DNA from: Streptomyces poriferorum
GTDB taxonomy: Bacteria > Actinomycetota > Actinomycetes > Streptomycetales > Streptomycetaceae
DNA: 41,872 bases
NCBI RefSeq assembly: GCF_019399235.1
Contig: NZ_JAELVH010000018.1
Coordinates: 1-41,872, forward strand
Direction: 5' to 3'
In this document: positions 1-7,787 of the stretch, one piece after another
How the letters are laid out: each line of letters starts with the position of its first letter
Numbering within the stretch: position 1 is the first letter of the stretch
Made by a program: the position numbers and the translations under genes
Notes under the pieces: model-generated
The model's input: the letters and a program-made list of their open reading frames with translations, nothing else
What the model was told of the DNA's origin: nothing
The model's database searches: none

Positions 1-1575
1 GGGGTTGCCGTGCTTGCGGGACGGCAGGTCGGCGTGCTTGGAGCGGAGCATCGCCAGCGAGGCGATGAGGACCTCGCGGGTCTCGGCAGGGTCGATGACG
101 TCGTCGACCAGGCCGCGCTCGGCGGCGTAGTACGGGTGCATCAGTTCGGCCTTGTACTCCTTGACCATGCGGGTCCGCATGGCCTCCGGGTCCTCGGCGT
201 CGGCGATCTGCCTGCGGAAGATGACGTTGGCGGCACCTTCGGCGCCCATCACCGCGATCTCGTTGGTCGGCCAGGCGTAGGTGAGGTCCGCACCGATGGA
301 CTGGCTGTCCATGACGATGTACGCACCGCCGTAGGCCTTGCGCAGGATCAGCGAGATCCTCGGCACCGTCGCGTTGCAGTAGGCGTACAGCAGCTTCGCG
401 CCGTGCCGGATGATTCCACCGTGCTCCTGATCGACGCCGGGCAGGAAGCCGGGTACGTCCAGAAGAGTGACGATGGGGATGTTGAACGCGTCACACATCT
501 GGACGAAACGGGCGGCCTTCTCGCTCGCCTCGATGTCCAGGACACCGGCCAGGGCCTGCGGCTGGTTGGCGACGATGCCGACGACGGAGCCGTCCAGGCG
601 GGCCAGCGCGCAGATGATGTTGCGGGCCCAGCGCTCGTGGATCTCCAGGTAGTCGCCGTTGTCGACGAGCTCCTCGATGACCTTGTGCATGTCGTACGGG
701 CGGTTGCCGTCGGCCGGGACCAGGTCCAGGAGGACGTCGCCGCGCCGGTCGGCCGGGTCGTCGCTCGGCGCGGTGGGCGGGTTCTCCCGGTTGTTCGAGG
801 GCAGCATCCCGATCAGGTAGCGGACCTCCGCGATGCAGGTCTCCTCGTCGTCGTACGCGAAGTGCGCGACGCCCGAGGTCTCGGCGTGCACGTCGGCGCC
901 GCCGAGGCCGTTCTGGGTGATCTCCTCGCCGGTGACCGCCTTGACGACGTCCGGTCCGGTGATGAACATCTGCGAGGTCTCACGGACCATGAAGACGAAG
1001 TCCGTGAGGGCGGGGCTGTAGGCCGCGCCGCCCGCGCACGGGCCGAGCATCACGCTGATCTGCGGGATGACACCGGAGGCCCGGGTGTTGCGCTGGAAGA
1101 TGCCGCCGTAACCGGCGAGGGCGGAGACGCCCTCCTGGATACGGGCGCCGGCGCCGTCGTTGAGCGAGACCAGCGGGGCACCGGCCGAGATGGCCATGTC
1201 CATGATCTTGTGGATCTTCGTGGCGTGGGCCTCGCCCAGCGCGCCGCCGAAGATCCGGAAGTCGTGTGCGTAGACGAAGACCGTGCGGCCGTCGACCGTG
1301 CCCCAGCCGGTGATGACACCGTCGGTGTAGGGCTTCTTCGCCTCCAGGCCGAAACCGGTCGCCCGGTGCCGGCGCAGCTGCTCGACCTCCTTGAACGAAC
1401 CCGGGTCCACGAGCAGCTCGATGCGCTCACGCGCCGTCAGCTTGCCCTTGGCGTGCTGTGCCTCGGTCGCCCGGTCACTCGGTCCGCGCCGGGCCTGCTC
1501 GCGCAGTGCCAGCAGTTCCGCCACACGGCCACGGGTATCGCTCGGCTCGCCCTGGGTTTCGTCCACAACGGTCAT
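1..1575 (-). CDS. accB: Acyl-CoA carboxylase beta (carboxyltransferase) subunit, AccB type, 3' end cut by window
   Basis: The product transfers CO2 from biotin to acetyl-/propionyl-CoA, giving malonyl-/methylmalonyl-CoA for fatty acid and polyketide synthesis in the cytoplasm. 525 codons are present; they end in the RKHGNP motif typical of the family's last residues, so only a few codons are missing. The oxyanion-forming glycine stretches GPCAGGAAYSP (about 178-188) and RKAYGGAYIVM (about 412-422) are intact. Residue 420 is Ile. In Streptomyces coelicolor the equivalent position is Ile in AccB, which accepts acetyl-CoA, and Asp in PccB, which does not; this comparison is from memory of the published structure work. 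Hence accB is preferred over pccB. There is no strong Shine-Dalgarno; an AGGG lies 8 nt before the ATG. The epsilon subunit usually follows and would lie outside the window. Confidence 0.93.
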   Translation of the reverse strand, partial: MTVVDETQGEPSDTRGRVAELLALREQARRGPSDRATEAQHAKGKLTARERIELLVDPGSFKEVEQLRRHRATGFGLEAKKPYTDGVITGWGTVDGRTVFVYAHDFRIFGGALGEAHATKIHKIMDMAISAGAPLVSLNDGAGARIQEGVSALAGYGGIFQRNTRASGVIPQISVMLGPCAGGAAYSPALTDFVFMVRETSQMFITGPDVVKAVTGEEITQNGLGGADVHAETSGVAHFAYDDEETCIAEVRYLIGMLPSNNRENPPTAPSDDPADRRGDVLLDLVPADGNRPYDMHKVIEELVDNGDYLEIHERWARNIICALARLDGSVVGIVANQPQALAGVLDIEASEKAARFVQMCDAFNIPIVTLLDVPGFLPGVDQEHGGIIRHGAKLLYAYCNATVPRISLILRKAYGGAYIVMDSQSIGADLTYAWPTNEIAVMGAEGAANVIFRRQIADAEDPEAMRTRMVKEYKAELMHPYYAAERGLVDDVIDPAETREVLIASLAMLRSKHADLPSRKHGNP

Positions 1576-1706
1576 GTACCGACCCTACGAACCGGACCGC
1601 GAAAACCCTGCCGTCGACTCTGTACAGTCTCCTGCCCGGTTTCCTGGTGGAGCCTGACAGAAGCCTTGGGCCATGCAGGCGAAGTACCAGTCCGTACCCG
1701 TCTTCG

Positions 1707-1725
1707 TTTGTGGATGTCCCACAAA
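1707..1725. promoter_or_regulatory. Inverted repeat TTTGTGG-N5-CCACAAA
   Basis: Seven-base perfect arms flank a five-base centre, starting 3 nt after the stop of the lipoprotein gene and 130 nt before the accB start. It is less GC-rich than the hairpins elsewhere in the window and lacks a T run. It could be a weak terminator for the operon or an operator for accB. The arms resemble a Rex site but the spacing differs by one base. Function unknown. Confidence 0.4.
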
Positions 1726-1728
1726 GGT

Positions 1729-2970
1729 TCACTGTGGTCTGCCGCACACCCCCGTCAGCCGGCGGGTGTCCTCGGGCTGGGCGTCCTGGACCTTCTGGAT
1801 GTCCGCCAGCCTCGACCGTACCGGTTCCGCGGGGTGCGCCATCGTGAGCAGCACGGCCTCGTAGAACGCGTCCCGAACCGCCGCCGGCATGACGTCCGAC
1901 GCGTCCAGGCAGAGCGGCACCCGCTGGTCCGTGAAGCGCCGGCCCACCTGCTGGTCGACCGTACCCGTCTTGGGCGGGACCGCGGCGTTGGCCGAGAACA
2001 CCCCGCCCGTGCGGCCCCACTCCTCCTGGGCGTCCCGGGAGGCGAGCCGCCGGATCATCTCGCGGGCCGGGCCGCTCCGGCCGAAGAGCGCCGCGAAGTC
2101 GGCCGACACCTCGTGGGCCTTCACCGTATAGGGGCCGCCGGGCAGCAGCCGCGCCGAGTCCACGAAGGCGGCCCGGTCCTTGTCGGCACCGTAGAAGGCG
2201 CGTGCGAAGGAGCCCTGGTGCTCCAGGTCGCAGCCGCCGCCGAAGAGCAGTCCGGGGCCCCCGGCCGGTCCGCGGTGGTCGGCCAGCAGCATGTCACCGG
2301 CCCGGTCCGGGTCCTGGGCGAGCATCCCGGCCCAGGTGGTCCAGGCGGCGACCACACGGTCGTCGGTCCAGTCCAGGTCCCCGGTCGCCCAGCGCGCGTA
2401 CAGGACCGGGCCCGCGCGCTGGAGGATGAGGTCCTCGATCCAGTCGCTGCCGGGCCAGCCGGACGCGCCGTCGTCGCCCATGCCGATGCACCAGGAGGCC
2501 AGTGGTGCGGGTCGACGGGCCGGGGCCGGGCCGTCGCGGTACCAGACGATGGACTTGAGGTCGGCCTTGAGCGGTACCCACCACAGATCGCCGGCGACGC
2601 CCTGCGCACGGGGCTGCCACGGGTTGCCGTACTCCTCGGGGTCGTACAGCCCCTTCAGGGAGCGCAGCCTGCCCTCGTCCGCGTACTCGACGAGTTCGCC
2701 GACGCCCGGCAGGATCGCGATGTCGGGCGGGTCACCGGCCTGGACCTCGGCGAGCAGCACCTCGCGGGTCGCGGCGGTGCCCTGGTAGGTGTACGGGATC
2801 CCGAACCCGTCCAGGACGTCCTTGAACCGCTGCTCCTGCGTGTCGGTCCACGGGCCGAGGATCGTCACCTCCGGTTCCGCGTCGCTGCCGCCGGGCGCCG
2901 CGAGGCCGCAGCCGGCCGCGGTCATGAACAGGGCCAGGACGAGCAGGACCGCGCGGGGGTACGGGATCAT
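1729..2970 (-). CDS. Extracellular solute-binding lipoprotein of the PknG-linked operon (GlnH-like position)
   Basis: A 413-residue secreted lipoprotein. A hydrophobic signal (residues 7-17) ends in a lipobox with Cys21 (TAAGC), so it should be anchored outside the membrane. The mature part (EVTILGPWTDTQEQRF..., then GDPPDIAILPGVGELVEYAD) looks like a type-1 sugar/oligopeptide-class binding protein rather than the amino-acid class to which mycobacterial GlnH belongs. No ABC permease or ATPase lies nearby, so a sensing role is likelier than transport. The start overlaps the stop of the membrane protein upstream by 4 bases (ATGA), so the two are probably translationally coupled. In mycobacteria and corynebacteria a binding lipoprotein, GlnX and PknG form one signalling module; this gene holds the lipoprotein's place. 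The ligand cannot be told from sequence. Confidence 0.8.
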   Translation of the reverse strand: MIPYPRAVLLVLALFMTAAGCGLAAPGGSDAEPEVTILGPWTDTQEQRFKDVLDGFGIPYTYQGTAATREVLLAEVQAGDPPDIAILPGVGELVEYADEGRLRSLKGLYDPEEYGNPWQPRAQGVAGDLWWVPLKADLKSIVWYRDGPAPARRPAPLASWCIGMGDDGASGWPGSDWIEDLILQRAGPVLYARWATGDLDWTDDRVVAAWTTWAGMLAQDPDRAGDMLLADHRGPAGGPGLLFGGGCDLEHQGSFARAFYGADKDRAAFVDSARLLPGGPYTVKAHEVSADFAALFGRSGPAREMIRRLASRDAQEEWGRTGGVFSANAAVPPKTGTVDQQVGRRFTDQRVPLCLDASDVMPAAVRDAFYEAVLLTMAHPAEPVRSRLADIQKVQDAQPEDTRRLTGVCGRPQ

Positions 2971-3986
2971 CCGGCCCTCCAGTAGTCGGCGTTGAGACGC
3001 CGGCAGATACCGGCGGCCGGCAGCAGGACGACCAGCGCGCCGCCGCCCAGCGCCCCGTAGTACGTCCAGTTCTGCCAGCTCCGGGCGGCCAGCCGGCCAC
3101 GCAGTTCGGTGGAGTTGTCGATGACGTACGTCTGGGAGCGGGCCAGGTCCGTGTGGTCGTGGGCCCGTTGCTCGATGGCGAACAGGCGGTGGCGTGCGGT
3201 GTCCAGCCGCTCCTGGGTGTGGACGGTGGCCCACAGCGGGACGACGGCGAGCGCGAGGGTCACCAGCAGCGCCGCCAGCAGCCAGGGGTCGTGGCTGCGG
3301 CCGCAGCGGGTGCGCAGCACCCACAGGCCGCTGAGGCAGGTCAGGGCCAGGATGAGCAGGCCCAGTTCGGCGACGGCCCAGCCGGTGCGTTGCAGCGGTC
3401 CGAGCGAGCTGACCCGGTCCACGCGCCGCATCTGGTGCTCCTGGAGGACGTCCAGACGCGGCACGACCCCTGTGCCCGGCCGGTCGAGCAGGGTCTTGGC
3501 CTCCGTGAACTTCTGCCGCTGCATCAGCTCGTCGTGCACGTACTTGACGGCGCCGGGCGTGATGGAGGTGCTGTACGAGGTCAGCACGCCCCTGACCGTG
3601 AGGAGGACGCCGCGGCCGCGTTCCCCGTCGATCTGTACGTCGGAGAGCCGGGACAGGCCCTGGTCGGCGGCCGCCAGCTGGTTCTCGTACCGCGCTCCGG
3701 CACCGACCACCTCGTCGATCCCGTCGTCCACCGACCTCTGCGCCTCCAGATGGGCGCGCAACAGCGCCAGCTGGGTGGCGGCGACGCCCTGGACGGCGGG
3801 GGCGCCGCGGGTACGCATCTCGCCCGCGGCGTTCTGCACCTCCCGGTAGGAGACGAGCAGGGCGGACATCGAGACGAGCGCCGCCACCACCAGGACGGCC
3901 AGGTGCCGTTCCAGCAGCCGCCTGGTGCGTGAGCGGGTGCGGCGGCGGGTCCGGAAGGCGTGCGTCCACCGGGTCGGCGAGGGCAT
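2967..3986 (-). CDS. GlnX-like four-helix transmembrane sensor
   Basis: A 339-residue integral membrane protein. An Arg-rich N-terminus (residues 11-23) precedes a first helix (about 27-46). A helical, charged, probably extracytoplasmic segment (about 47-200) follows, then hydrophobic helices near 205-225 and 237-255, a second helical loop and a last helix near 305-325. This four-helix plan with two helical outer loops matches GlnX, which in mycobacteria and corynebacteria relays amino-acid binding by the lipoprotein GlnH to kinase PknG. The call rests on topology and gene order; no catalytic motif exists to confirm it. It overlaps the vWA gene upstream by one base (TGATG) and the lipoprotein gene downstream by four, so all three are probably made together. 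Confidence 0.7.
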   Translation of the reverse strand: MPSPTRWTHAFRTRRRTRSRTRRLLERHLAVLVVAALVSMSALLVSYREVQNAAGEMRTRGAPAVQGVAATQLALLRAHLEAQRSVDDGIDEVVGAGARYENQLAAADQGLSRLSDVQIDGERGRGVLLTVRGVLTSYSTSITPGAVKYVHDELMQRQKFTEAKTLLDRPGTGVVPRLDVLQEHQMRRVDRVSSLGPLQRTGWAVAELGLLILALTCLSGLWVLRTRCGRSHDPWLLAALLVTLALAVVPLWATVHTQERLDTARHRLFAIEQRAHDHTDLARSQTYVIDNSTELRGRLAARSWQNWTYYGALGGGALVVLLPAAGICRRLNADYWRAG

Positions 3987-5410
3987 CACAGGCTCCTTCC
4001 GCAGGCGATGCAGAACCGGGCGCGGGGCCCGGCGAGATGGCGGCAGTGCGGGCACTTCACCGGCTTTCCCGTGGTTTGGCCGGGCAGTTCCAGGCCATGG
4101 CCCGAGGCGATGTGCAGCTGCCCCCGGCGCACGGTGCCACGGTCGACGGTCGGGCCGACCCGGACCACTCCGCGCGGGCCGTCGACGATGTCGGCCACCT
4201 GACGCACGTCCTGGAGGACCCAGGCGGCACCGATCTCGGTGGCGAGCCGGACCGCGAGGCCGAAATGCGCCTCGGCCTCGTCGCGGCTCATCGGGTCGAG
4301 CGCGGCGTATCCGCGGTTGAGGGCGGTCCGCATCTGGGTGGCGGCGTTCATCGCCTGGAGCGTGCCACCCCCGCCGCCGGTGGCCCCCGCGCCCACGGCG
4401 ACTCCGGGCGGAAGCCAGCGGACCAGCAACGGGGCGGTGGCGTCCCCGACGGAGACGGTGGCCAGTTGCAGCAGCACGCCGAGCGGGTCGGTGCTCGCGT
4501 CGGCGTGCACGGTGAGGAGGTAGTCGCGGGTGCCCGGCTCCCACTGGTGGGTGGGGAAGCGGGTCCGGTGCGGCTCCTCCTGCCCCGTGGTGGGTGTGAG
4601 GCGTTGCTGGCGGGGGGCCGTCTCGGTCAGTTCGACCGCGCGCACCGCCGGGCGCGCGGTCACCACGACGGGCAGTTCGGGGCTGCGGACCCGGCGCAGC
4701 CGTCGCAGCGCTCCGGTGGCCGCGGGGCCGAACCGGTCGGGGGCGTGCTCGGCGGTGCCGTGCAGGCACTCGACAACGGCGAGCAGCGGCGCCGGGTCCC
4801 AGTCGCCGCCGACCGCCAGCACGTCCGCGGTGAACGCGCCGTCGCAGGCTGCGAGTTCGTCCCTGAGCGCGCCTCCGTCCCCGTCGGGCCCGGCCTCGTC
4901 CGCCGGGTCCCGGCCGCTGCCGTCGGTGATCAGCAACAGGTGCCGCAGCGGCACGGGGCGTTCGGCGAACAGCGCGCGTGCGGCGGCGAGCCAGGCGGGG
5001 TAGCCGGGCGGCGGCCGGTCGTCTGCCGCCGGGACGATCCGGCCCGCGCTGAACGCGGCGCGGCGCTTCTCCATCGTGTCGGCCAGCGCCCACCGGCCGC
5101 GCAGCGGGTAGCAGCGGGACGGCTCCCCGCTCTCGTCGGCGCCGCCCAGAACGGAAAAGGAGGCTCCGTCGGGCAGGGCGCGCAGCGTGGCGGCGAGGGC
5201 GGCCGACGCGGACTCCCGGCGTCCGGCGGCGACGTCCAGCGCGATAACGACGGCGAGTTCGACGGCGGGCACCTCGTCGCGGGGGCCGATGCCGGCGGCC
5301 TTGACCCGCAGATGGGCGTCGACGCGGGTGTCGTGGTGCGGCTGCTGGTCACGCCGGACGTCCAGGGACACCTTGAACTCCAGCCCGGACGAGGGGGCGA
5401 TGGCGCCCAT
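3986..5410 (-). CDS. vWA-domain protein with C-terminal zinc ribbon
   Basis: A 474-residue cytoplasmic protein without signal or membrane segments. The core (about 50-240) has the alternating strand pattern of a von Willebrand A domain: VELAVVIALDVAAG, then LLLITDGSGRDP, then FTADVLAVGGDWDP. The usual metal-site DxSxS is replaced by DVAAG, so metal-dependent binding is probably weakened. A Gly-rich linker (about 340-350) leads to a helical part, and the last 30 residues hold CPHC...CIACG, a treble-clef-like zinc ribbon. Zinc ribbons also occur in the kinase encoded just upstream, suggesting a shared complex (inference). A GGAGGC ribosome site lies 7 nt before the ATG. The gene starts 79 nt after the kinase stop and ends one base into the membrane-protein gene. 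Substrate or partner unknown. Confidence 0.8.
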   Translation of the reverse strand: MGAIAPSSGLEFKVSLDVRRDQQPHHDTRVDAHLRVKAAGIGPRDEVPAVELAVVIALDVAAGRRESASAALAATLRALPDGASFSVLGGADESGEPSRCYPLRGRWALADTMEKRRAAFSAGRIVPAADDRPPPGYPAWLAAARALFAERPVPLRHLLLITDGSGRDPADEAGPDGDGGALRDELAACDGAFTADVLAVGGDWDPAPLLAVVECLHGTAEHAPDRFGPAATGALRRLRRVRSPELPVVVTARPAVRAVELTETAPRQQRLTPTTGQEEPHRTRFPTHQWEPGTRDYLLTVHADASTDPLGVLLQLATVSVGDATAPLLVRWLPPGVAVGAGATGGGGGTLQAMNAATQMRTALNRGYAALDPMSRDEAEAHFGLAVRLATEIGAAWVLQDVRQVADIVDGPRGVVRVGPTVDRGTVRRGQLHIASGHGLELPGQTTGKPVKCPHCRHLAGPRARFCIACGRSL

Positions 5411-5489
5411 GGACTGCCTCCAGGGGTACGGACGGGTTGGGGACGGGGTGCGAGTCCTGCGGTCGGGCCGGGGCCCTCGGTGACGGCCG

Positions 5490-7787
5490 TCAGAAGCGGG
5501 TCTGCGGGCGGACCGCGTGGGAGAGGTCGATCAGCCGCTCGTACTCGGCCGGTCCCTGCCGCTGCCGGGCCAGCCAGCGGTAGCACTGCTCCAGCTCCGC
5601 CCGTACCTCCCGCTCCCCGCGAACCGCCGGGGGCGGCAGCCCGATCCGCAGCGGGCCGCCCCGGGGACGCGGGTCCCGGCCCGCGGCGCGGACGGCGTCG
5701 AGCTTCCACTCGTACAGCTCGGTCCGCAGCAGCCAGGCCGCCTCGTCGCCCGTGACCACCGGGGACGGCGAGCCCGGCTGCGGCACGAGGGCGGCCAGGC
5801 AGGCGTCGATCTCCGCCTCCCCGGGCAGCGGCCGGTCCCCCGTCGCGAGCCGGGCCGCCCTGATGCGGAGCGCGGCGATCCGGGCGACGGTATGGTCCCG
5901 CGACTCGTCGGGCACGAGGTCCAGGACCTCGGTAGCCGCGGCCCGGTCGCCGCGCACCAGAGCGAGCCTGGCCAGGCCCAGGGCCGCGCCGACGTGCGAG
6001 GGGTTGCGGGCGTGCACGGCCCGGAAGAGTTCGTACGCCGAGGGACCCGCCCCGGCCGGCCGGCCGTCGCCGAGCTGTTCCGCGCTGTACGCCAGCGCCA
6101 GCTTGGCCGCGTACTCGCCCGGCAGGGCCCGGTGCACGGCGGAGAAGTGCTCCAGGGCCGCTTCGAGCATGGGCTGCCGGTCCTCCAGCACATCGGCGCT
6201 GCGTAGCGCGACGAGGCCCCAGTGCCAGCTGAGCCGCCACTGGCGGACGGGCCCCGGCCCCGGTATCGAGGCGGCGGCCTGGACCTGCTCCCGGGCTGCT
6301 GACAGGGCCTCGTCGCCGTCCTGGCCGAGCAGCAGCCGGGCGTTGTGCAGGCAGATCTCGACCGACCGCTCCCCGTGGTCCGGCTGGGTCAGCGGCTGTC
6401 CCGGGTCGTAGCTGCTGACCCCGAACCGGGCGGCCTGCGGGTCCCGCGGATAGGGCCGGGGCACGGGCAGCCTGCGGGCGATCTCGGTCGGGGTGGGCAG
6501 CCCGGAGTCGAGCGCGGGCGCCCGGGGTGTCTCGGGGCGGCCGTACAGCGGGCGGCGGAGCCAGTGCGCGTAGTCGGGTACCGAGCCCAGGCGGGCGCCC
6601 AGCAGTTCGGTGGACGGGGTGAAGTACGCGGAGGGCTCGGGCTGGTCGCGTTTGCCGCGCAGGGCCCGGATCTCGCGCAGTACTCCGCGCAGCTGGCCCG
6701 CCATGTCCTCGGCGGAGCCGAACCTGCGCTCGGGGTCATGGGCCGTGGCCCGTTCCACGGCCAGCCGGAACGAGCTGATGCCGAGCCCCGGCACGTCGTC
6801 GCCGACGGCCCAGCCGGCCAGTTCGGCCAGGGTGACCCCGACCGTGTGCACGTCGTGGGCGACGGTGAGGGGGCCCGTGCCGTCCGTCTCGGGTGCGGCG
6901 AACCACGGGGTGATGACGGGCGGCGGGTCGGCGGCCCCCGCCTTGCGGACGCCGCCGAGGTCGATGACCTTGATCCCGTCGAGGTGGTGGATGACGTTGG
7001 ACGGTTTCATGTCCCCGTACAGGAAGCCCATGCCGTGCAGATGGGCGAGGGCCTCCAGGATCTGGCAGCCGTAGGTGATGACGTGCTCGATGTCGAGGAC
7101 GAAGGCGCCCTGACGGGTCGACTCGATGACGGCCGTCAGGGTCCGGTCGCCGACATCCTCCATCACGATGTAGCCGCCCGACACGGAGCCGTCCTCGTTG
7201 CGGGTGCTGACGAAGTCGCGGATCTGGACGATGCGTTCGTGCCGGATGGCGACCAGACTGCGGCGCTCCTCGCCGGCCTGGGCGGCGCCGCGTTCCGCGT
7301 ACCGGTTGAGGAGGCCCTTGACCGCGACGAAGTCCTCGAGGTGGGTGTCCTCCGCCAGATAGACCCAGCCCTGGCCGCCGTGGGCGATGGGGCCGCGGAT
7401 GCGGTACTGGTCCTGGAGCGGTGGCCCGTCCTTCGTCAGCTCGGGGCGGTAGGAGTACGGAGCGCCGCACTGCGGGCAGTACCCCTCGTCCGGTGGCGGG
7501 GCAGCCGTGTGCGGCGGAACGAGCGGGGTACGGCACGCCTCGGCCGAGCACGTCATCACGATGCGGACCGGCTGCTCGGCGGCGGCGAGGCGCTCGGCGG
7601 GGCTGCCGGGGTCCAGCAGCGGGAGTTCGAGCAGTCCGGCGGGGCCGTGCCGCTCGGGGACGGTGGGCAGCGGCGGCAGTCCTGGGGCGCCCTCCTCGCG
7701 GCCGCAGGTGTCGCAGTAGCCGGTCGGCTGGACGGCCCCGCCGCAGGGGGCGCCGGTGAAGCGGCGGTGCGGGCACGGAATCCTCAT
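5490..7787 (-). CDS. pknG: PknG-type serine/threonine protein kinase with zinc-binding N-terminus and TPR-like C-terminus
   Basis: A 765-residue soluble kinase. The first 140 residues carry paired cysteines (CPH...C, CDTCG, CSAEAC, CPQCG) like the rubredoxin-type metal site of PknG. The kinase domain runs from about 155 to 385: glycine loop IAHGGQGWVYLAED, lysine in FVAVKGLL, catalytic loop YGDMKPSNVI (PknG-like, lacking the HRD histidine and arginine) and VIDLGGVR in place of DFG. The C-terminal half is helical, with Ala-rich repeats (about 500-700) as in PknG's TPR domain. In mycobacteria and corynebacteria PknG phosphorylates the FHA protein GarA/OdhI and so controls 2-oxoglutarate dehydrogenase and glutamate metabolism; no such protein is encoded in this window. 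The start overlaps the upstream gene's stop by four bases. Confidence 0.9.
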   Translation of the reverse strand: MRIPCPHRRFTGAPCGGAVQPTGYCDTCGREEGAPGLPPLPTVPERHGPAGLLELPLLDPGSPAERLAAAEQPVRIVMTCSAEACRTPLVPPHTAAPPPDEGYCPQCGAPYSYRPELTKDGPPLQDQYRIRGPIAHGGQGWVYLAEDTHLEDFVAVKGLLNRYAERGAAQAGEERRSLVAIRHERIVQIRDFVSTRNEDGSVSGGYIVMEDVGDRTLTAVIESTRQGAFVLDIEHVITYGCQILEALAHLHGMGFLYGDMKPSNVIHHLDGIKVIDLGGVRKAGAADPPPVITPWFAAPETDGTGPLTVAHDVHTVGVTLAELAGWAVGDDVPGLGISSFRLAVERATAHDPERRFGSAEDMAGQLRGVLREIRALRGKRDQPEPSAYFTPSTELLGARLGSVPDYAHWLRRPLYGRPETPRAPALDSGLPTPTEIARRLPVPRPYPRDPQAARFGVSSYDPGQPLTQPDHGERSVEICLHNARLLLGQDGDEALSAAREQVQAAASIPGPGPVRQWRLSWHWGLVALRSADVLEDRQPMLEAALEHFSAVHRALPGEYAAKLALAYSAEQLGDGRPAGAGPSAYELFRAVHARNPSHVGAALGLARLALVRGDRAAATEVLDLVPDESRDHTVARIAALRIRAARLATGDRPLPGEAEIDACLAALVPQPGSPSPVVTGDEAAWLLRTELYEWKLDAVRAAGRDPRPRGGPLRIGLPPPAVRGEREVRAELEQCYRWLARQRQGPAEYERLIDLSHAVRPQTRF

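Noticed and set aside
1573..1590. Leaderless promoter for accB (TAGGGT six bases before ATG)
   Set aside because: No -35 partner at the right distance, and an AGGG could act as ribosome site; not enough to call.
1707..1725. Rex (redox) binding site
   Set aside because: Rex needs TTGTG-N8-CACAA; here the spacing is seven, and the inner AA/TT bases are missing.
10..2985. Very long open frame on the plus strand opposite accB and the lipoprotein gene
   Set aside because: Its translation is low-complexity, rich in Arg, Val, Gly and Asp and without family motifs; it is the antisense shadow usual in high-GC genes.
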